Position numbers and translations under genes: made by a program
Shown: in pieces, positions 5,959 to 9,728 of the stretch
Position numbering within the stretch: position 1 is the stretch's first letter
Layout: every line of letters begins with the position of its first letter
Assembly: GCA_964549475.1 (NCBI GenBank)
Contig: CAZJXH010000137.1
Location: 1 to 9,728 of the forward strand
Length of the DNA: 9,728 bases
Source: JBBQKF01 sp964549475
Lineage (GTDB): Bacteria > Bacillota > Clostridia > Saccharofermentanales > UBA5734
Direction of reading: 5' to 3'
Notes under the pieces: model-generated
Databases searched by the model: none
What the model was told of the DNA's origin: nothing
The model's input: only the letters and a program-made list of their open reading frames with translations

Positions 5959-7293
5959 TTATGCCGGCAGCTCTTTCTTATCGTGCTTGATTTTGCTGCG
6001 GTCTTTAAGGATCAGCAGCGGCTGGGTGTGATTCACGACATTATCTTTTGATACAATACATTTTTCGACATCCTGTCTGGATGGAATCTCGTACATGATA
6101 TCCAGCATGATGTCCTCGAGAATTGCACGCAGCCCTCTGGCACCTGTGTTTCGAAGCATAGCGAGTCTGGCGATCTCCGCAATGGCATCGGTCTCGAAAT
6201 CGAGATGGACCCGATCCATATGGAGAAGCTTCTTGTACTGCTTCACCAATGCGTTCTTGGGTTCATTCAGCACACGAATCAGCGCAGCCTCATCCAGTCC
6301 CTGCAATGTCACAATAACCGGGATTCTTCCGATGAATTCGGGAATAAGTCCGTATTTCAGCAAATCCGCCGGCATGATGTCTGTCAGAATCTCTCCTGCC
6401 TGGCGTTCTTTCTTTGATTCGACCACCGCGCCGAATCCCATGGATTTCGTGCCGGTACGATTCTGGATGATTTTCTCGATTCCGTCAAAAGCGCCACCGC
6501 ATATGAATAAGATGTTGGTCGTATCAATCTGGATGAATTCCTGATGGGGATGCTTGCGTCCGCCTTGTGGAGGAACATTGGCAACCGTGCTTTCCAATAT
6601 TTTCAGCAAAGCCTGCTGCACCCCCTCTCCGCTCACATCACGGGTGATGGAAGGATTCTCGGATTTACGGGTGATCTTATCGATCTCATCAATGTAAATA
6701 ATACCGCGTTGTGCTTTCTCCACGTTATAATCCGCATTTTGAAGCAGTTTCAGCAGAATATTCTCCACATCTTCCCCGACATAGCCGGCTTCCGTCAATG
6801 CGGTCGCATCCGCGATGGCAAAAGGAACATCAAGCACCTTTGCTAAAGTCTGTGCCAGAAGAGTCTTCCCGCATCCTGTCGGTCCAAGCATCAGAATATT
6901 GCTCTTCGCTAATTCCACATCATCGGAAATATCCATTGGTGGGGTGAATACGCGTTTATAATGGTTGTAAACCGCGACAGAAAGAGCTTTCTTCGCTCTG
7001 TCCTGTCCGATGACATACATGTCCAGCGCTTCCTTGATTTTGCGTGGAGACGGGACCTCGGCAAGCTTTGGCGGTTCATTCAGATCAATCTGTTCGCGTT
7101 CTTCCTCTTCAAGGATCTGTTCGCAGAGCAAAATGCATTCATTGCAGATAAATACACCCGGTCCGGCGATCAGACGGTTCACTTCCGTTTCCTGTTTCCC
7201 GCAGAACGAGCATTCAAAAGGATCGTACTTATTATTCGAACCTTTTGCTTTCGAGGCTTTTTTACCTGATTTGTTTTTTCCGTCATCTGCCAT
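5959..7293 (-). CDS. clpX: ClpX, ATP-dependent unfoldase subunit of the ClpXP protease
   Basis: A 444-residue AAA+ unfoldase that recognises, unfolds and threads substrates into ClpP. Visible in order: a Lys-rich N-terminal extension (1-23); a zinc-binding domain with Cys28, Cys31, Cys50 and Cys53; Walker A GPTGCGKT (137-144); pore-1 loop GYVG (170-173); Walker B IIYIDEID (198-205, Asp202, Glu203); pore-2 region around SITRDVSGEG (215-224); RKH (246-248); the ClpP-docking loop with MGF (285-287) in the place of the better known IGF/LGF; arginine finger in GRIP (322-325, Arg323); and sensor-2 GARG (384-387). Length and motifs are those of a complete enzyme. AGAGG lies about 11 nt before the ATG. 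The gene starts 2 nt after the clpP stop, so the two are co-transcribed and probably translationally coupled, and it ends at the terminator shared with the opposing secA2-like gene. Confidence 0.97.
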   Translation of the reverse strand: MADDGKNKSGKKASKAKGSNNKYDPFECSFCGKQETEVNRLIAGPGVFICNECILLCEQILEEEEREQIDLNEPPKLAEVPSPRKIKEALDMYVIGQDRAKKALSVAVYNHYKRVFTPPMDISDDVELAKSNILMLGPTGCGKTLLAQTLAKVLDVPFAIADATALTEAGYVGEDVENILLKLLQNADYNVEKAQRGIIYIDEIDKITRKSENPSITRDVSGEGVQQALLKILESTVANVPPQGGRKHPHQEFIQIDTTNILFICGGAFDGIEKIIQNRTGTKSMGFGAVVESKKERQAGEILTDIMPADLLKYGLIPEFIGRIPVIVTLQGLDEAALIRVLNEPKNALVKQYKKLLHMDRVHLDFETDAIAEIARLAMLRNTGARGLRAILEDIMLDIMYEIPSRQDVEKCIVSKDNVVNHTQPLLILKDRSKIKHDKKELPA

Positions 7294-7295
7294 GA

Positions 7296-7883
7296 TTACG
7301 AATTCCTCTTCTCCATGATATGATCAATCATACCATACTCTATTGCCTGTTCCGCAGTCAGCCAGTTGTCGCGTTCTGTGTCAATGACCACTTTCTCATA
7401 AGGCTGGCCTGTTCTTTCGCTCAAAATCCGATTCAGCCGTTCCTTCATCCGGACAATGTGATCCGCCGCGATGCGGATGTCGGATGCCTGTCCTTGCGAT
7501 CCGCCGGATGGCTGATGAATCATCACTTCCGCATTCGGCAATGCGAAACGTTTGCCTTTGGCGCCTGCGGCCAGTAAAAAAGCACCCATGCTTGCCGCCA
7601 TGCCAACACATATTGTCTGGACATCCGGCTTGACATACTGCATGGTATCATAAATCATGAAACCGGCCGAGACCGATCCGCCAGGGCTATTGATATAGAA
7701 TTGGATGTCCTTGTCGGGATCCTCCGCTTCCAGAAAAAGCAACTGCGCTGTAATCAGGCTGGCTGTGACTTCGTTGACTTCGTCACTTAAAATGATGATC
7801 CGTTCTTTTAATAATCTTGAAAAAATATCATAAGAACGCTCCCCGCGATTTGTTTGTTCGATAACGATTGGTACTAAACTCAT
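7296..7883 (-). CDS. clpP: ClpP, proteolytic subunit of the Clp protease
   Basis: A serine peptidase that forms the two-ring, 14-subunit chamber capped by ClpX or other Clp ATPases. With the start chosen here it has 195 residues, the usual Gram-positive length, and begins MSLVPIVIEQTNRGERSYD, which aligns from residue 1 with the Bacillus-type protein. Catalytic triad: Ser98 in GMAASMGA, His123 in MIHQP and Asp172 in ERDNW. YINSPGGS (63-70) forms the oxyanion-hole region. An in-frame ATG 21 nt upstream (7904-7902) would give 202 residues, but it overlaps the ribosome binding site and has none of its own. The intact triad predicts an active peptidase. It follows tig and precedes clpX by 2 nt. 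Confidence 0.96.
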   Translation of the reverse strand: MSLVPIVIEQTNRGERSYDIFSRLLKERIIILSDEVNEVTASLITAQLLFLEAEDPDKDIQFYINSPGGSVSAGFMIYDTMQYVKPDVQTICVGMAASMGAFLLAAGAKGKRFALPNAEVMIHQPSGGSQGQASDIRIAADHIVRMKERLNRILSERTGQPYEKVVIDTERDNWLTAEQAIEYGMIDHIMEKRNS

Positions 7884-7893
7884 TGTACAACAG

Positions 7894-7900
7894 CTCCTCT
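7894..7900 (-). promoter_or_regulatory. Ribosome binding site deciding the clpP start
   Basis: AGAGGAG (7900-7894) lies 10 nt before the ATG at 7883-7881. The alternative in-frame ATG at 7904 sits partly inside this site and is preceded by pyrimidine-rich sequence without a Shine-Dalgarno, so the shorter ClpP is preferred. Confidence 0.75.
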
Positions 7901-7906
7901 CCATAA

Positions 7907-7947
7907 ACTGATAGGGAAACGTTCATCGTCTCCCTTATATTATCAGT
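7907..7947 (-). promoter_or_regulatory. Inverted repeat at the predicted clpP transcript start (leader hairpin or operator)
   Basis: The 9-base arms AGGGAGACG (7935-7927) and CGTTTCCCT (7921-7913) pair around a 5-nt loop, with one G-U. Beyond a 6-nt one-sided bulge, ACTGAT (7947-7942) and ATCAGT (7912-7907) extend the stem. The repeat covers the start of transcription expected from the neighbouring promoter and ends 7 nt before the ribosome binding site. It does not match the CIRCE or CtsR operator patterns I know, so its role is open. Confidence 0.5.
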
Positions 7948-7949
7948 GT

Positions 7950-7978
7950 AATTTATCCTCATAAAAAGAGAATGACAA
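7950..7978 (-). promoter_or_regulatory. Candidate sigma-A promoter of clpP-clpX
   Basis: On the minus strand TTGTCA (7978-7973) and TAAATT (7955-7950) are separated by exactly 17 nt. It lies in the 159-nt gap between tig and clpP, so clpPX can probably be transcribed separately from tig. No convincing terminator after tig was seen, so read-through from tig is also possible. Confidence 0.55.
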
Positions 7979-8042
7979 ATTTATGAATAATTTCCTAACA
8001 ATTACTTTGCCATTTTCTATTTTATAGTTCAGTCGAACCGGA

Positions 8043-9443
8043 TTATTCCGCTTTGTCTTCTTCTTTTGTTTTCGACTTTGCTTTTGCCTTCGCCTTGCCT
8101 TCTGTCTTGCCTTCTGTTTTAGATTCTGTCTTCGCCTTGGATTTCGACTCGGTCTTTGCTCCGGCTTTGGCTTGTGATTTCAGCAGATCCATTGTTTTTT
8201 GAATCACAATGTTCTGCGCGAAATAGGTTTGATCTTCGCCGAATTGCTTGCGGATATCCTCTTCTTTCATCTTATACTGATCAGCGATTTTTTTGATTTC
8301 TTCGTCGATTTCTTCTTTTGTCGCTTCGACCGCCTCGGCTTTGCCTATCGCTTCAATAACAAGATGGGTTTTTGTCCTGTTCTCCGCTGATTCCTTAAGG
8401 CCTTCACGGAAGGCTTCCATGTCCTGCCCGACATACTGCAGATATTGCTCCAGCTGGATTCCCTGATAGCTCATCCGCTGGGATTGCTCTTCGATCATGT
8501 GGTCCAGTTCATTGTCAACCATCGCTGCCGGGATCTCAACCGTTGCATTTTCAACCACCCTGGCAAGCACCTGGTCCTCGAAATCCGCTTCCGCTTTCTT
8601 CTGGGCGGTCTCCATCAGTTTGGCGCGCAGGCTGTCTTTATACTCTTCAAGGGTGTTGAATTCGCTGACATCCTTTGCGAATTCGTCGTCTGCTTCGGGA
8701 AGCTCCTTGATTTTGATCGTATTCACCTTGACCTTGAAAACAACCGCTTTCCCTTTTAATTCTTCTTTTTGATAATCTTCCGGAAAAGACACATTGATCT
8801 CAAATTCGTCATTGACCGCACGGCCGATCACTTGTTCCTCAAAACCGGGAATGAATGTGCCGGAGCCGATCTTCAAATCATAGCCGGTTCCTTTTCCGCC
8901 GTCGAATGCGACGCCGTTCAGGAATCCTTCATAATCGATGTTGACGGTGTCACCGGTCAGGGCTTCCCTGTCTTCGATCGGAATCATTCTTGCGTTTCTC
9001 TCGCGTACCTTATCCAGTTCCGCGTCCACTTGCTCCTGGGTCACTTCCGCATCGGCCTTGGCGGCTTCGACGCCTTTGTACTGTCCGAGGGTGACTTCGG
9101 GCTTGATGGTGACGGTGATGGAGAATTTGGCCCCCTTGTCACTGCCGATTTCGGTTACATCTTCGATCTTCGGGCGGGATACCGGATCAAGCTTGTGCTC
9201 TTCGATGGCTTCGGTATAGGCTGTGTTGGCGACAATTTCAATCGCATCGTCATATAGAGCGCCTTCTCCGTAATATTTTGTCACAATATTCATTGGTGCC
9301 TTTCCTGGACGGAATCCCGGCACGTTGAATCTTTTAGCATTTTTGTGAAATGATTTGCTTAATGCTTCCTTGAAATCTTCTACAGAAATGTCAAATGCAA
9401 TTTCGACAATGCTGTTCTCTTTTTTTGTAATAACTGAACTCAT
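8043..9443 (-). CDS. tig: Trigger factor, ribosome-associated chaperone and peptidyl-prolyl isomerase
   Basis: A 466-residue chaperone that binds the ribosome exit site and shields nascent chains. The N-terminal ribosome-binding domain carries the signature loop GFRPGKAP (43-50). An FKBP-type isomerase domain spans about 151-245 (GDTVNIDYEGFLNG at 164-177; GSGTFIPGFEEQVIG at 193-207; FPEDY at 220-224). The helical substrate-binding C-terminal domain follows to about 423. Residues 424-466 form a low-complexity tail of Lys, Ala, Thr, Ser and Glu (KTESKSKAKTESK, then GKTE twice, then alternating Lys-Ala), not part of the core fold and absent from the E. coli and B. subtilis proteins as I know them. 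The start is firm: AGGAGGA (9457-9451) with a 7-nt spacer. Upstream is purL; downstream are clpP and clpX, an association common in bacteria. Confidence 0.96.
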   Translation of the reverse strand: MSSVITKKENSIVEIAFDISVEDFKEALSKSFHKNAKRFNVPGFRPGKAPMNIVTKYYGEGALYDDAIEIVANTAYTEAIEEHKLDPVSRPKIEDVTEIGSDKGAKFSITVTIKPEVTLGQYKGVEAAKADAEVTQEQVDAELDKVRERNARMIPIEDREALTGDTVNIDYEGFLNGVAFDGGKGTGYDLKIGSGTFIPGFEEQVIGRAVNDEFEINVSFPEDYQKEELKGKAVVFKVKVNTIKIKELPEADDEFAKDVSEFNTLEEYKDSLRAKLMETAQKKAEADFEDQVLARVVENATVEIPAAMVDNELDHMIEEQSQRMSYQGIQLEQYLQYVGQDMEAFREGLKESAENRTKTHLVIEAIGKAEAVEATKEEIDEEIKKIADQYKMKEEDIRKQFGEDQTYFAQNIVIQKTMDLLKSQAKAGAKTESKSKAKTESKTEGKTEGKAKAKAKSKTKEEDKAE

Positions 9444-9495
9444 ATTCTATTCCTCCTGATGGCACTATTGATATTGTTTAAACAAACGCTATAAG

Positions 9496-9524
9496 AGTCT
9501 ATCACAATGAAATATTCTTGTAAA
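9496..9524 (-). promoter_or_regulatory. Candidate promoter of tig
   Basis: TTTACA (9524-9519, 5 of 6 to the -35 consensus) and TAGACT (9501-9496, a weaker -10) are 17 nt apart on the minus strand, about 50 nt upstream of the tig ATG. The AT-rich setting lowers certainty. Confidence 0.4.
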
Positions 9525-9578
9525 TGATTTCCGGGATTTTAGGTGAATATTTTACATTTTCACCAGATTTTTCGTCCA

Positions 9579-9728
9579 TTATTTGAAATAAGCAACGCCC
9601 GATTCGAATATTTTCTGGTCTTTGTTTCCATGGATATTTTTTGCGACATCCTGCCCGCGCCGTTCCGAATGCCCCATTTTCCCGAAAATCCGTCCGTCAC
9701 GGCTTGTGATTCCCTCAATCGCGCCCAT
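9579..9728 (-). CDS. purL: PurL (phosphoribosylformylglycinamidine synthase), C-terminal end (partial)
   Basis: The last 49 codons of a gene entering from the right edge and ending in TAA at 9581-9579. The enzyme makes formylglycinamidine ribonucleotide from FGAR, ATP and glutamine in purine synthesis. The visible piece, with IEGITSRDGRIFGKMGHSER followed by KNI and IFESGVAYF, matches the end of the glutamine amidotransferase domain of the long single-chain PurL. His20 and Glu22 of the fragment, in GHSER, would be the His and Glu of the glutaminase triad. The Met at the very edge is internal, not a start. A separate PurQ subunit would also end in an amidotransferase domain, but the spacing and GKMGHSER form recall the large clostridial PurL. 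135 nt separate it from tig. Confidence 0.75.
   Translation of the reverse strand: MGAIEGITSRDGRIFGKMGHSERRGQDVAKNIHGNKDQKIFESGVAYFK

Noticed and set aside
7884..7904. Upstream ATG as the clpP start
   Set aside because: It overlaps the ribosome binding site of the next ATG, lacks its own, and adds residues (MERSCCT) not matched by the ClpP family N-terminus.
8769..9257. 162-codon plus-strand frame
   Set aside because: It is antisense to trigger factor and is a by-product of its codon use.
9542..9564. Hairpin GGTGAA/TTCACC after purL as a terminator
   Set aside because: Only a 6-bp stem with an 11-nt loop and no U-tract.

Overview
The window looks like chromosomal DNA of a Bacillota (Firmicutes) bacterium, most likely a clostridial relative. 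The signs are strong AGGAGG-type ribosome binding sites, a TTG start with a perfect Shine-Dalgarno, moderate-to-low GC, a ClpP and a ClpX that read like Gram-positive family members, a PurL tail of the long single-chain type, and the order purL - tig - clpP - clpX. No species can be named from sequence alone.

Left third (1-2983, minus strand): a compact operon reading toward the left edge. It starts with a 562-residue protein that joins a PknB-like Ser/Thr kinase to a CpaE/MinD-like domain whose nucleotide-binding motifs look eroded. A CpaF/TadA-type secretion ATPase follows 27 nt later. A third gene then overlaps the ATPase gene by 26 nt and leaves the window. This looks like the start of a divergent Tad/Flp-like (type IV pilus-related) assembly locus, with phosphorylation built into its first gene. 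A good promoter candidate sits upstream of the kinase gene.

Middle (2984-3507): a 524-nt divergent intergenic region. It holds the kinase-operon promoter and a roughly 189-bp transposase-less palindromic element (MITE-like). The element has 29-bp terminal inverted repeats, a 31-bp perfect inner inverted repeat, a third degenerate copy of the inner motif and an apparent 8-bp target duplication. A 776-residue SecA paralogue (3508-5838, plus strand), most likely an accessory SecA2, is transcribed away from it. A strong hairpin between the convergent secA2-like and clpX genes probably terminates both.

Right part (5959-9728, minus strand): a conserved protein-quality block. The 3' end of purL (purine synthesis) is followed by tig (trigger factor with an unusual 43-residue Lys-rich tail), then clpP and clpX, which are separated by 2 nt. 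ClpX unfolds substrates and feeds them to the ClpP peptidase; trigger factor catches nascent chains at the ribosome exit. Candidate sigma-A promoters precede tig and clpP, and an inverted repeat lies at the predicted start of the clpP transcript.

The least ordinary parts are the kinase/pseudo-CpaE fusion driving a CpaF operon, its head-to-head pairing with a SecA2-like translocase, and the nested palindrome inserted between them.
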